Positions 16,180 through 25,146 of a DNA stretch of 64,000 nucleotides are shown here, piece by piece. The notes beneath the pieces are model-generated. The model saw only the letters and a program-made list of their open reading frames with translations, made no database searches and was not told the origin of the DNA. Position numbers and translations under genes: made by a program. Source of the DNA: an uncultured Collinsella sp. (GTDB lineage: Bacteria; Actinomycetota; Coriobacteriia; Coriobacteriales; Coriobacteriaceae); assembly GCA_958437495.1 (NCBI GenBank), contig CAUBOH010000011.1:1-64000 (forward strand). The letters run 5' to 3'. Each line of letters begins with the position of its first letter. Position 1 is the stretch's first letter.

Positions 16180-16824
16180 ATGGCTCGCAAAATTACCAAG
16201 CGTCAGCAGCAGATTTACGACTTCATCAAGGAATACCAGCAGGAAAAGGGTTATCCGCCCAGCGTACGCGAAATGGCTTCGGCTGTGGGCCTGTCCTCCC
16301 CTAGTACGGTACACGCGCATCTCTCTGCCCTAGAAGCGCGCGGGCTGCTCAAACGCGATGCAACCAAGCCGCGCGCCCTGGAGCTCTTCGATGAGGACGG
16401 CTCCTCCGTCTCGATTTCCAAATCCGACGAACCCACCGCACCCCGCGGAACAGTCTCGCTGCCGCTCGTTGGTCGCGTCGCAGCCGGGATTCCCATTCTG
16501 GCAGAGCAGAATATCGAGGATACCTTTACCATTCCGACTGAAATCGCCACAGATCAGGGATCTTTTATCCTTGAGGTGCATGGGAACTCGATGATTAACG
16601 TTGGCATCTACAATGGCGACTACATCATTGTGCGAGAGCAGAAGAGCGCCATGAACGGTGAGATTGTCGTGGCCATGATTGACGGTTCGGCAACCGTCAA
16701 GACATTCTATAAGGAACAGGGACGTGTACGCCTGCAGCCCGAGAACGACACCATGGAGCCCATCTATGCGACGAACCCCGTCATTTTGGGTAAGGTTGTC
16801 GGATTAATGCGCCGGTTCTCGTAA
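16180..16824 (+). CDS. lexA: LexA repressor
   Basis: A 214-residue SOS repressor. The N-terminal winged helix includes SVREMASAVGLSSPSTVHAH. The self-cleavage site is A102-G103 (RVAAGIPI), and the catalytic dyad is S137 (GNSM) and K174 (TVKTF). RecA filaments trigger cleavage and derepress target genes. The ATG at 16180 follows AGAGAGGAT; the frame opens ten codons earlier with TTG inside the LexA box, which is not a plausible start. LexA boxes are visible here and in the recA promoter. Confidence 0.97.
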   Translation: MARKITKRQQQIYDFIKEYQQEKGYPPSVREMASAVGLSSPSTVHAHLSALEARGLLKRDATKPRALELFDEDGSSVSISKSDEPTAPRGTVSLPLVGRVAAGIPILAEQNIEDTFTIPTEIATDQGSFILEVHGNSMINVGIYNGDYIIVREQKSAMNGEIVVAMIDGSATVKTFYKEQGRVRLQPENDTMEPIYATNPVILGKVVGLMRRFS

Positions 16825-17528
16825 TGCAACAACGCATCACCATCTTTGATACCGTCCGCGGGTTTACGATGCTTTCGATGGCAGGTTTTCACGCCTGCTA
16901 TGACTTGGCGTACCTCTATGGCTGGAACATGCCCTGGTTTACGCAGGGCATGTTCCAGGATATCTGGCGCGCCAGTATTAGCTGGGTCTTTTTGTTCATC
17001 GCGGGATGGATGTGCACCCTTTCGCACAACAATATCAAACGTGCCGCCAAATACGCCTTAGCGGCACTTGTCGTCTGGTTGGCAACAACACTTGTCTCAG
17101 TCGACGATTCGGTTAATTTTGGCATCATCTACTGTATGGCCGCATGTACCGGCATCGTGGCGTTGACCGATCCCGTACTTAAAAGGATATCGGCGAGATG
17201 GGGCATGCCCCTATGCCTTGTGTTGTTCGCCTTCACCTGGAGCATCCCCAAAACGGTCTACCCTATCCCCTACCTGGCGTGGCTGGGATTTCCGAGCCCT
17301 GGGTTTGTCTCGGGTGATTATTACCCCATCATCCCGTTTATCTTTATGTATCTCGCAGGATACTTCGCCGCACGCAGAGCGCAAGGAATCAATAGACCCG
17401 TCCCAAGCTGGGCCTACGCCAACCCCTTACCGGCGCTGGCCGTTCTGGGGCGTCATGCACTCCCCTTTTATTTGCTACACCAGCCCGTCATTCTGGGCGT
17501 TTTAGAGCTCGTTTACTCTGTGCGATAA
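16824..17528 (+). CDS. DUF1624 acyltransferase-like membrane protein
   Basis: A 234-residue protein with about seven membrane helices. It starts RITIFDTVRGFTMLSMAGFH, the heparan-alpha-glucosaminide acetyltransferase (DUF1624) opening with the conserved D.xRG segment, and ends with ALPFYLLHQPVIL, the late His motif of that group. The function in bacteria is unknown; transfer of acyl groups to a cell-surface sugar is a guess. Its ATG overlaps the lexA stop (TAATG), so it is translationally coupled to lexA and should share SOS control. The 3' end overlaps the convergent hflX gene by 16 bp. Confidence 0.8.
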   Translation: MQQRITIFDTVRGFTMLSMAGFHACYDLAYLYGWNMPWFTQGMFQDIWRASISWVFLFIAGWMCTLSHNNIKRAAKYALAALVVWLATTLVSVDDSVNFGIIYCMAACTGIVALTDPVLKRISARWGMPLCLVLFAFTWSIPKTVYPIPYLAWLGFPSPGFVSGDYYPIIPFIFMYLAGYFAARRAQGINRPVPSWAYANPLPALAVLGRHALPFYLLHQPVILGVLELVYSVR

Positions 17529-18802
17529 CGCTCGAGTCGAGGCGCAATGCGGGCGGGCAGTTTCGCAACGATGCGAACGCCGTCCTCGAGATATTCTTCG
17601 TGCAAAAGGGTTCCCTGCTCGTGTACAAGCGTGATAAGAGCCCCTTCGCGATACGGAATGTCGGCCGAAAGCAAGACATCCGTTGCCGCAGCCTCACGAG
17701 CGATGCGATCGACTAAGGCATCGAGCCCCTCACCGGTCTCGGCAGAGAACAAGACCGCCTTGGAATAACGGCGTCTAAAACTCAGACGGTCCACGCTATC
17801 GAGCAGATCGATTTTATTGAATACGGTCAGTGTCAGACGTTCTCCGGCGCCGATCTCATCAAGAACGCGATCGACCGCCGCGAGCTGACGCTCATAATCC
17901 TCGTCGGACGCATCCACGACTTTGAGGATTAAATCAGCGCCAAGTACCTCGGACAGAGTCGATTTAAAAGCATCGACCAAACCGTGCGGTAGCTTTTGAA
18001 TAAAGCCGACCGTATCGGTAATGGTCATGCCGCGACCGCCAGGAAGACGATACGAGCGCGTCGTTGGATCGAGCGTGGCGAACAGCTTGTCCTGCGAAAG
18101 CACCGTAGACCCGGTCAGACGATTGAGCAACGTCGACTTACCGGCATTGGTATAACCGGCCAACGCAACTCGAAACGCCGGTGACTCAATACGACTCTTG
18201 GACTGTACATCACGCCTCTGTTCGACCTGTTTAAGTTCGCGACGAAGCGCGGCAATCTTGTTGCGGATCAGACGTCGGTCGACCTCGAGCTGGCTCTCAC
18301 CCTGTCCAAAACGCGAGCCGATTCCGCCACGCGTCTGTTCCTTGGCAAGATGGCTCCACATGCCACGCAAGCGAGGCAGCAGATACTGCAACTGCGCCAG
18401 CTGTACCTGTAGACGTCCCTCACGCGTCTGAGCATGCAGGCCGAAAATATCAAGAATAAGCGCCGTACGATCGATGATCTTAACCGGCTCGCCCACGGCC
18501 TTCTCCAGATAGGACTGCTGTGAAGGCGTCAAATCGTCGTCAAAAATAACGACATCGGCATCCATGCGATGCACTAAGCCGCACAGTTCTTCAACCTTGC
18601 CGGAACCGATAAACGATTTGGGATACGGCTTTACCAACCGCTGTGACAGGCGCGCTACACACTGGGCACCAGCGGTGTGTGCCAGGCGTTCAAGCTCATC
18701 GAGCGAACGATCGAGCGGCCACGCATTGTCGCGCCACTCGACGCCAACAAGAATGGCGCGCTCGGGCTCTGGTGCCGTGGGAACAAGGGGAAACCGGGCC
18801 AT
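17513..18802 (-). CDS. hflX: Ribosome-associated GTPase HflX
   Basis: A 429-residue TRAFAC-class GTPase that rescues or splits stalled ribosomes. An N-terminal HflX domain with the Gly-rich linker (RGGIGSRFGQGESQLE, about 158-173) precedes the G domain: G1 GYTNAGKS (216-223), G3 DTVGFIQKLP and G4 NKID. A C-terminal extension of about 60 residues follows. Its ATG overlaps the miaA stop (TAATG). Convergent overlap with the DUF1624 gene leaves no space for a terminator. Confidence 0.96.
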   Translation of the reverse strand: MARFPLVPTAPEPERAILVGVEWRDNAWPLDRSLDELERLAHTAGAQCVARLSQRLVKPYPKSFIGSGKVEELCGLVHRMDADVVIFDDDLTPSQQSYLEKAVGEPVKIIDRTALILDIFGLHAQTREGRLQVQLAQLQYLLPRLRGMWSHLAKEQTRGGIGSRFGQGESQLEVDRRLIRNKIAALRRELKQVEQRRDVQSKSRIESPAFRVALAGYTNAGKSTLLNRLTGSTVLSQDKLFATLDPTTRSYRLPGGRGMTITDTVGFIQKLPHGLVDAFKSTLSEVLGADLILKVVDASDEDYERQLAAVDRVLDEIGAGERLTLTVFNKIDLLDSVDRLSFRRRYSKAVLFSAETGEGLDALVDRIAREAAATDVLLSADIPYREGALITLVHEQGTLLHEEYLEDGVRIVAKLPARIAPRLERYRTE

Positions 18803-19740
18803 TAGGCAGCCTCGATGCGATGCAAGATATCCTCGACAACCTCATCAATCGTACATTCGTCCATATCGAACCATAGGATACGGTCGTCGCGCTTAAACCA
18901 TGAAAGTTGGCGCTTGGCATAGCGACGCGAACGCATCTTAATGAGCTCGCGAGCCTCATCCATAGTCATCACACCGTTAAAAGCATCAATGATCTCTTTG
19001 TAGCCAATTGCCTGCATCGAAGTGAGCGCATCTTCAAGCCCCTGGTCCATAAGGCCGCGGACCTCATCAACAAGACCCTGCTCAAACATGAGGTCAACGC
19101 GCTGGTTAATGCGCTCGTAAAGCAGCTCTCGATTGCGTGTCAAGCCAAACCACAAGGCATGATAATGCTCACGTGGAACGCTAAACTGTGACTTTTGCTG
19201 TGCGTAGGAAACGCCGTCATCATGCATTTCGAGTGCACGAATCACGCGGCGCACATTATGAGGATGAATGACCGCGGCAGACTCAGGATCGCGCTCGGCA
19301 AGCAGCTTATGCAGCGCTTCTTCACCAATGCGCTCGGCAAGTTCCTGATAACCAGCACGGCGATCGTCCTCAAGTTCTCCCGAGGGAAAATCCATCTCAT
19401 CGAGGGCGGCCTTGAGATACAGGCCCGTACCCCCGCAAAACACCGGAAGACGTCCAGACCCGAGCAGGCGCTCAACATACGCGCGAGCGTCGGCCTGGTA
19501 AAGCGCTGCAGAGTACGCTACGCCCGGCTCTACGATGTCAACGAGACGCAGGGGCGCCGTACACTCATCGGGCGTCATCTTTGCGGTGCCGATATCCATA
19601 CCGCGATAGATTTGCATCGCATCACACGAAAGCACTTCAGACGAAAGGCGAGCGGCCAAACGGTCAGCGACATCACTTTTACCAACCGCAGTCGGACCAA
19701 CAATCGCAACGGCGGAAAGACCTGCCCCGGGAGAAATCAT
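18802..19740 (-). CDS. miaA: tRNA dimethylallyltransferase
   Basis: A 312-residue enzyme that adds a dimethylallyl group to A37 of tRNAs reading UNN codons. The P-loop GPTAVGKS is at 15-22, followed by SCDAMQIYRGMDIGTAK and the GGTGLYLKA motif. It makes the substrate of MiaB, whose gene is directly upstream: the miaB stop and the miaA ATG overlap by one base (TAATG). Length is normal for the family. Confidence 0.97.
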   Translation of the reverse strand: MISPGAGLSAVAIVGPTAVGKSDVADRLAARLSSEVLSCDAMQIYRGMDIGTAKMTPDECTAPLRLVDIVEPGVAYSAALYQADARAYVERLLGSGRLPVFCGGTGLYLKAALDEMDFPSGELEDDRRAGYQELAERIGEEALHKLLAERDPESAAVIHPHNVRRVIRALEMHDDGVSYAQQKSQFSVPREHYHALWFGLTRNRELLYERINQRVDLMFEQGLVDEVRGLMDQGLEDALTSMQAIGYKEIIDAFNGVMTMDEARELIKMRSRRYAKRQLSWFKRDDRILWFDMDECTIDEVVEDILHRIEAA

Positions 19741-21110
19741 TAGCGCGGCTCACCCACAACGGAGCCTGACAAATACCACGTCTTAGCAACGTCGACGTCA
19801 ACATCAACGATCTTACCGACAAGCTGGTCGATGCTATATCCCACGGGAATGGGCGCATGAACGGTCTGATTCTTGGGGCTCTTGCCCAGCAGCACCGCAT
19901 CGTTCTTTTTGCTCGTACCCTCAATGAGCGCCGGCACCACGGTATGGAGCTCGCCCTGGTTGTACTCGTGCGCTGTCGTCTCGATAACCTTGACCAGACG
20001 GTTAAAGCGCTCAAGGATGACCTCGTGCGGTGTGGGATCATCAATCTCGGCGGCCGGGGTACCAGCGCGCTTGGAGTAGATAAACGTGTAGGCCTGAGCA
20101 TAGCGAACGGTCTCGGCAAGCGAAAGCGTCTGCTCAAAGTCTTCCTCGGTCTCACCGGGGAAGCCAACGATAATATCGGTCGAGAGTGCAATATCGGGCA
20201 TGCGGTTGCGGATGCGATCGACCAGGTCCAGATAGTCCTCACGCGTATAGCGACGGTTCATCTCTTTAAGAATGCGCGTCGAACCCGACTGAACGGCCAG
20301 GTGCAGCTGCGGCATGACGGCAGGCGTCTCGGCCATGGCGTCGATAGTCTCGGGCAGCAGGTCCTTGGGATGTGAGGACGTAAAGAAGATGCGTTCCACG
20401 CCCGTATCGCTAACGGCACGCAGCAGATCGGCAAAACGCGGCTTCCCAAACAAATCGCGGCCATACGAGTTAACGTTTTGGCCCAGCAGCGTGATCTCGC
20501 GCACGCCCTGGCGCACCAGACCGGTCACCTCGTCGACAATCTCCTCGAAGGGGCGGCTCTTTTCGCGGCCGCGCACATACGGCACGATGCAATAGGTGCA
20601 GAAATTGTTGCAGCCCGTCATGATGGGCACCCAGGCGTGAAACTGGGTCTCACGATGCCACGGCATGCTCATGGCATCCGTGTCCTCATGCTCATTGGTG
20701 CGGATATGACGCTTGCCATCCAGGAAGGCCTCGGCAATGAGCTCAGCCACATGTGCGATGGAATGCGTGCCGAAAATGACGTTGACGTTGTCGACGTTGG
20801 TAAGAAGTCCCTCACCGTCGCGCTGGGCGATACAACCGCCTACGGCAACCACGCGCTTGCCCGAGGGCGAAGGCGGCAGGCTTTTGCAGGAATTGCATTG
20901 ACCGTACAGGCGCGTATCGGCGGCCTCGCGCACGCAGCACGTCATAAAGACGACGATATCGGCATGCTCGGGATCGAGCGCCATAAGGCAGCCATATGAA
21001 TCAAGCAAGCCGCTCACGCGCTCGGAATCGTGCTGATTCATCTGACAGCCAAACGTGCGGATAAAGTAGGTTTTACCGGCAAGAATTTCGCGTGCGGAAC
21101 GCTGGTCCAT
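19740..21110 (-). CDS. miaB: tRNA methylthiotransferase MiaB
   Basis: A 456-residue radical-SAM enzyme that adds the 2-methylthio group to i6A37 in tRNA. The N-terminal UPF0004 domain binds one cluster (FGCQMN with C22, and TCCVRE), the radical-SAM motif GCNNFCTYC binds the second, and a TRAM domain ends the protein. The full IPYVRG-like segment VPYVRGREKSRP is present. It is one of three methylthiotransferases in this window, with rimO and mtaB. It lies 44 bp after spoVS in the same direction. Confidence 0.97.
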   Translation of the reverse strand: MDQRSAREILAGKTYFIRTFGCQMNQHDSERVSGLLDSYGCLMALDPEHADIVVFMTCCVREAADTRLYGQCNSCKSLPPSPSGKRVVAVGGCIAQRDGEGLLTNVDNVNVIFGTHSIAHVAELIAEAFLDGKRHIRTNEHEDTDAMSMPWHRETQFHAWVPIMTGCNNFCTYCIVPYVRGREKSRPFEEIVDEVTGLVRQGVREITLLGQNVNSYGRDLFGKPRFADLLRAVSDTGVERIFFTSSHPKDLLPETIDAMAETPAVMPQLHLAVQSGSTRILKEMNRRYTREDYLDLVDRIRNRMPDIALSTDIIVGFPGETEEDFEQTLSLAETVRYAQAYTFIYSKRAGTPAAEIDDPTPHEVILERFNRLVKVIETTAHEYNQGELHTVVPALIEGTSKKNDAVLLGKSPKNQTVHAPIPVGYSIDQLVGKIVDVDVDVAKTWYLSGSVVGEPR

Positions 21111-21154
21111 ATGTATGTGTCCTAACGATGAAGGCAGATCAAACTAAGCAAACG

Positions 21155-21472
21155 CTACGCCACGGGCTTAACGTCATCAACAACGACGTTATCCATGGCG
21201 GCTCGATTGATTTGATGAACGTAAATAGAGAGACGGATCGCCGTGCGGGATTCCCCATTGATAAGAATATCGGAGAACACCGGCGCGCAGGAGATATCGA
21301 AGCCCGTGGGAATCAAAAAGCCGCGCGCAATAGCCACGGCCTTAATGGCCTGGTTGACGGCACCAGCGCCGACACACTGAATATTGACGGGTACACCATC
21401 TTTGACCATGCCGGCAATGGCGCCGGCTACGGACGCGGGTGATGATTTGCTTGATACCTTCAGGCAATCCAT
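21155..21472 (-). CDS. spoVS: SpoVS-like protein
   Basis: A 105-residue protein. Its first 86 or so residues (DCLKVSSKSSPASVAGAIAG, GAGAVNQAIKAVAIARGFL, FSDILINGESRTAI) are a clear SpoVS domain, an Alba-like fold thought to bind nucleic acid. SpoVS acts in Bacillus sporulation, but the family is wider and often sits near rny. The ATG at 21472 follows AGGAG at 7 nt; the frame extends 13 codons further without a ribosome site. Compared with the 86-residue Bacillus protein there is a short C-terminal extension. Coriobacteria do not sporulate, so a role in RNA metabolism or division is more likely. Confidence 0.92.
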   Translation of the reverse strand: MDCLKVSSKSSPASVAGAIAGMVKDGVPVNIQCVGAGAVNQAIKAVAIARGFLIPTGFDISCAPVFSDILINGESRTAIRLSIYVHQINRAAMDNVVVDDVKPVA

Positions 21473-21546
21473 GAAGAAACTCCTGCGTTTAAAAGTACGT
21501 TTTAACTGCAATAACTGTATCGTACCGAGCGAACTCGGTAAAGATG

Positions 21547-22632
21547 CTATTCCTCTTTGGCAAGATCGAACGTCACGGTGATGCGATCACGTGAAACACG
21601 GATCTTTGGGTCGCCGCAGAGGTTGAGGTAATACCGAGCAGCAAGGTCGTTAAAGTCACGCTCAACAGCTCGTGAGAACTGTGCCATATCGTCCTTGGCA
21701 ATGCGCAACCCACGGCGGTCCTTGGCAAGATCGACCGGAGTGGACGCACGCGAGGACGAGTCACGCTCACGAAGGAGGCGCGCAGTCACGCCGCGAACGG
21801 GCTTAATCTGCCCAGCCAAGATACGATGGGCCGTGCGCTCGGACATCTCAAGACCAAGACCCGAACAGATGCGGATGAAGTCCTCGGCATCCGATGCAAG
21901 CCCCAGTCGATCGACCACAGGAAGCTCGGCTTCGTCATCAATAAACAAAAGACGGGACGCATCGAGGCGACAGGACGCCTGCGCATGCAGTGTCGCGGCG
22001 ATTTCGGACGGAGAACCCAGATAGACATCACAGGCGCGCAGCTCCTCGAGGGCAAACTCACAGGCGGCGCGAATAATGTTGTGGGGACCGCGGGCGCACA
22101 CGTAATGACCGTCCTCGTCCTTGACGGCCTGGGGCCAGCTGGACTGATCGGCACGCTCGCTGAGGCGGTCAGTGGCGACGGTCACCTTAAAGGCAGAGCC
22201 AAGGTCAACGCCTGACGTGACGACGCGAGCCTCGTCGGTGTTCTGCTTGATCGAAAACAGAGCCATGCCTCGTCCGTGAACACCCCAGCGATCCATCTTC
22301 ATGCTCTCGAGCTTAGAGGTAACGCGAGCATCGAAAATGCGCTCTTGCATGTCCTGTGGCACGCCTGAACCGTTATCCAGGAAAACGAGCGTGCGGACGC
22401 CATCTTCCTTGGTCGTGGCGAGATAGACCTTATCGGCGCCGGCATCACGAGCATTGCGAAGCATTTCGATGACGATATCCTCAACATGCTGAATGTCGTG
22501 CTTTGCCTGACGCCGCTCGGCCTCCGAAACGCGGAGGCGGACATACCCCTCGCCAAGGTTTTCCTCGACGCGAAGGTTGCCCTCCCCCGACATCGACGCG
22601 ATAAATGAGATGAGCTCGTTCGCGTCGCTCAT
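21547..22632 (-). CDS. HSP90-fold (GHKL) ATPase, function unknown
   Basis: A 361-residue protein. The N-terminal half is a GHKL ATP-binding domain: N box with E56 and N60 (IVIEMLRNARDA), G1 box D86-NGSG, then VTSKLESMKMDRWGVHGRGM with the G2 glycines at 117, 120 and 122. This resembles the HSP90/MutL lid more than a histidine kinase, and no DHp domain is present. The C-terminal half (about 190-361) is not recognised. The gene starts one base after the RNase Y stop, with no clear ribosome site, so translation is probably coupled; a GTG at 22656 is an alternative start. Lying between rny and spoVS, it may act with RNase Y; this is inference. Confidence 0.75.
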   Translation of the reverse strand: MSDANELISFIASMSGEGNLRVEENLGEGYVRLRVSEAERRQAKHDIQHVEDIVIEMLRNARDAGADKVYLATTKEDGVRTLVFLDNGSGVPQDMQERIFDARVTSKLESMKMDRWGVHGRGMALFSIKQNTDEARVVTSGVDLGSAFKVTVATDRLSERADQSSWPQAVKDEDGHYVCARGPHNIIRAACEFALEELRACDVYLGSPSEIAATLHAQASCRLDASRLLFIDDEAELPVVDRLGLASDAEDFIRICSGLGLEMSERTAHRILAGQIKPVRGVTARLLRERDSSSRASTPVDLAKDRRGLRIAKDDMAQFSRAVERDFNDLAARYYLNLCGDPKIRVSRDRITVTFDLAKEE

Positions 22633-22633
22633 G

Positions 22634-24190
22634 TTATTTAGCGATATCGACGGCACGGCTCTCGCGAATCACGACAACGCGCACCTGACCGGGATACTCC
22701 ATCTCTTCCTCGATCTGATGGGCGATATCGTGAGCCAAAACCGTGGACTGGGCGTCGGAAATCTTGTCCGGCTGCACCATAACGTGAACCTCGCGACCAG
22801 CCTGCATGGCATAGGTACGCTCGACACCGTCGTGGGAGTTGGCGATCTCCTCGAGCTTCTCAAGACGCTTGATATAGTTCTCGGCCGACTCGCGACGGGC
22901 ACCGGGGCGAGAGGCAGAGACAGCATCGGCGGCCTGGACAAGGACATCGAGCACCGTGTTGGGATCGACGTCGGCGTGGTGGGCCTCGATGGCGTGAACG
23001 ATAACGGGCTTCTCGCCATAGCGGCGGGCAAGCTCGGCGCCAATAACGGCATGGGGGCCCTCGACGTCATGGTCGATAGCCTTGCCGAGGTCGTGCAGCA
23101 GACCGGCACGCTTGGCGGTCACAACGTCGAGACCAAGCTCGGAAGCCATCACGCCGCACAGGTCGGAAACCTCGAGGGAGTGCTGGAGCACGTTCTGGCC
23201 AAACGAGGTGCGGTAGCGCAGGGCACCCAGGGTCTTGACGATCTCGGGGTGCAGGTCGTGGATACCGGTATCGAAGGCGGCCTGCTCGCCAGCCTCGCGC
23301 ACGCGTTGCTGAACCAGGTCGGCAGCCTTGTGATACATCTCCTCGATACGGGCGGGGTGAATACGGCCGTCGGCGATGAGGTTCTCGAGAGCGACGCGGG
23401 CAGTCTCGCGACGGACGGGATCGAAGCTCGAGAGCACTACCGTCTCGGGCGTGTCGTCGATCACGAGGTTGACGCCGGACACCTGCTCGAAGGTGCGGAT
23501 GTTGCGGCCCTCGCGGCCGATGATACGGCCCTTCAGGTCGTCAGAAGGAATATGCACGGAAGTAACGGTGACCTCGGCGGTGTGATCGGCGGCACAGCGC
23601 TGAATCGCCAGGGACAGAATCTCCTGGGCGGTCTTGTGGCACTCCGCGCGAACCTGCTGCTCGGACTCGCGAATGATGGTGGCTGCCTCATGCGTGACCT
23701 CGCCACGCACCTTGTCGAGCAACTCCTTATGGGCATCCTCGCGGGTAAGGTCGGCGATACGCTCGAGCTCGGAGGTCTGCTTGGCACAAAGCTCCTCAAG
23801 CTCACGGGAGCGCTTCTCGACTTGGCCGGCCTGGCTGGACAGCTGATGCTCGCGCTTATCGAGGGCATCGTTACGGCGATCGAGGGACTCCTCGCGCTGC
23901 ATCACGCGATTCTCGAGCGTACGAATCTCGCTCTTACGCTGCTTGTCCTCGGCCTCGGCAGCCTGCTTATTCTTGATGATCTCTTCTTTAGCCTCAAGCA
24001 GAGCCTCTTTTTTGAGGGTCTCGGCCTGGCGCTGTGCATCACCGATCAGGGACTCAGCCTGTGCATGTGCCGACTGAATCTTTTCATCGGCCTCGTGAAG
24101 ACTACCCTGCTTGGCGGTGCGCATGTAGGCAATGGCGGCGATGGCACCCAAAACGATGCCAACGAGCGCTGCAATGATAGGCATGCTCAC
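22634..24190 (-). CDS. rny: Ribonuclease Y
   Basis: A 518-residue membrane-anchored endoribonuclease that starts mRNA decay. It has one N-terminal helix (about 3-22), a long coiled coil (about 30-190), a KH domain (VHIPSDDLKGRIIGREGRNI, about 210-265) and an HD domain with LLHDLGKAIDHD. The length and layout are standard. A second ATG lies at codon 3. Upstream there is a good promoter at 24351-24379 and a leader hairpin at 24220-24245. Downstream genes (ATPase, spoVS, miaB, miaA, hflX) follow closely and may form one transcript. Confidence 0.97.
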   Translation of the reverse strand: MSMPIIAALVGIVLGAIAAIAYMRTAKQGSLHEADEKIQSAHAQAESLIGDAQRQAETLKKEALLEAKEEIIKNKQAAEAEDKQRKSEIRTLENRVMQREESLDRRNDALDKREHQLSSQAGQVEKRSRELEELCAKQTSELERIADLTREDAHKELLDKVRGEVTHEAATIIRESEQQVRAECHKTAQEILSLAIQRCAADHTAEVTVTSVHIPSDDLKGRIIGREGRNIRTFEQVSGVNLVIDDTPETVVLSSFDPVRRETARVALENLIADGRIHPARIEEMYHKAADLVQQRVREAGEQAAFDTGIHDLHPEIVKTLGALRYRTSFGQNVLQHSLEVSDLCGVMASELGLDVVTAKRAGLLHDLGKAIDHDVEGPHAVIGAELARRYGEKPVIVHAIEAHHADVDPNTVLDVLVQAADAVSASRPGARRESAENYIKRLEKLEEIANSHDGVERTYAMQAGREVHVMVQPDKISDAQSTVLAHDIAHQIEEEMEYPGQVRVVVIRESRAVDIAK

Positions 24191-24219
24191 TCCTTTTTAT
24201 GGATTCGTTACATAACAAA

Positions 24220-24245
24220 GCGAACCGTCCTTACGAACGGCTCGC
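24220..24245 (-). promoter_or_regulatory. Leader hairpin upstream of rny
   Basis: GCGAACCGT (24220-24228) and ACGGCTCGC (24237-24245) form a 9-bp stem with one G-U pair. It sits about 30 bp upstream of the start codon, in the untranslated leader. On the minus strand the stem is followed by TTTGTT. It may be an attenuator or a cleavage site for autoregulation. Confidence 0.45.
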
Positions 24246-24350
24246 GACATTTGAGTAATATGGGCGCAGCTTATGCGGGTCGGATACAGAGAAACATATA
24301 AACAAACTCATCAAAGATGAGCACATATCACAAAGCAAATGACGATATTT

Positions 24351-24379
24351 ATCGTACGTTGAACGGCAGCAACTGTCAA
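24351..24379 (-). promoter_or_regulatory. Promoter of the rny operon
   Basis: On the minus strand a perfect TTGACA (24374-24379) is followed after exactly 17 bp by TACGAT (24351-24356). This gives a leader of roughly 155 nt before rny. Confidence 0.7.
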
Positions 24380-24442
24380 ATAAACCAACCCGGCGCGGGG
24401 GCGAGTAAACGGTGAACGGTCAAGACGAACGATAATCGGCCC

Positions 24443-25135
24443 CTAAAAGGCGCATTCCTCGTTTTCGGCATCGATGCGGGCCTTGGCGGCATCGGCGGCG
24501 ATGTGATACGAAAAACCCTTGCCCATTAAAAAACGAACGAGCTTCTCAAAGCCGCGTGTTTCAGGAACGCGGCGCTTGGAAAGCAGCGCGGAAGCACGCT
24601 CTAAATCGTCTTCGGCGGCAAAATACTGTTCCGGATATCCGGGGATGTCCTCGAGGTTAACATGGCGTCGCTTGAGCTCGGTCTCGATCTTGCGCTGCCC
24701 CCATCCACGGCGCTTACGCTCCTCGATAAAATAGGCACAGAAGCGATTCTCATCCAAAAAACGGTACTCGGTGGCACGAGAAACAGCGAAATCGATTGCC
24801 GGCTGACGGAAACCATAGCAAGCAAGCTTATCGCGCACTTCGCCCGTTGCATGATCACGGCGCGAAAGCATCTCAGTCACCATGGTGAGGGCGCATTTAC
24901 GCTCAATAAGTTCAACGGACTCACGAAAGGCATCCCAGTCACAGGGCAACTCGGGGCGGTTTTTAACGTACAGACGCGCAACGCGCGTGGGAATCCAGAT
25001 ACTGCGTTGAAAGCCGCCCTCAAGATCGCAATCGATATGCGCACAGGGCTTTTTTGAAGCGTAGCCGGTCGAGAACGAGGAGGGCGCCTTCTTATTGGGA
25101 AAGACGACCGTAGCCTCGGTCACGGTATACGACAT
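24443..25135 (-). CDS. recX: Regulatory protein RecX
   Basis: A 230-residue RecA modulator built of three-helix repeats (ALTMVTEMLSRRDHATGEV then DKLACYGF; FCAYFIEERKRRGWGQRKIE then LKRRHV; LVRFLMGKGFSYHIAADA). RecX binds RecA filaments and limits recombination. It starts 11 bp after the recA stop, so it is cotranscribed with recA and under LexA control. The protein carries an N-terminal extension of about 75 residues ahead of the first repeat, with no recognised motif; the ribosome site of the first ATG is weak, and a later start cannot be excluded. Confidence 0.92.
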   Translation of the reverse strand: MSYTVTEATVVFPNKKAPSSFSTGYASKKPCAHIDCDLEGGFQRSIWIPTRVARLYVKNRPELPCDWDAFRESVELIERKCALTMVTEMLSRRDHATGEVRDKLACYGFRQPAIDFAVSRATEYRFLDENRFCAYFIEERKRRGWGQRKIETELKRRHVNLEDIPGYPEQYFAAEDDLERASALLSKRRVPETRGFEKLVRFLMGKGFSYHIAADAAKARIDAENEECAF

Positions 25136-25146
25136 GGCAGGAACCG

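Noticed and set aside
22577..24301. 574-residue plus-strand open frame
   Set aside because: Antisense to rny, repetitive composition, no ribosome site and no domain.
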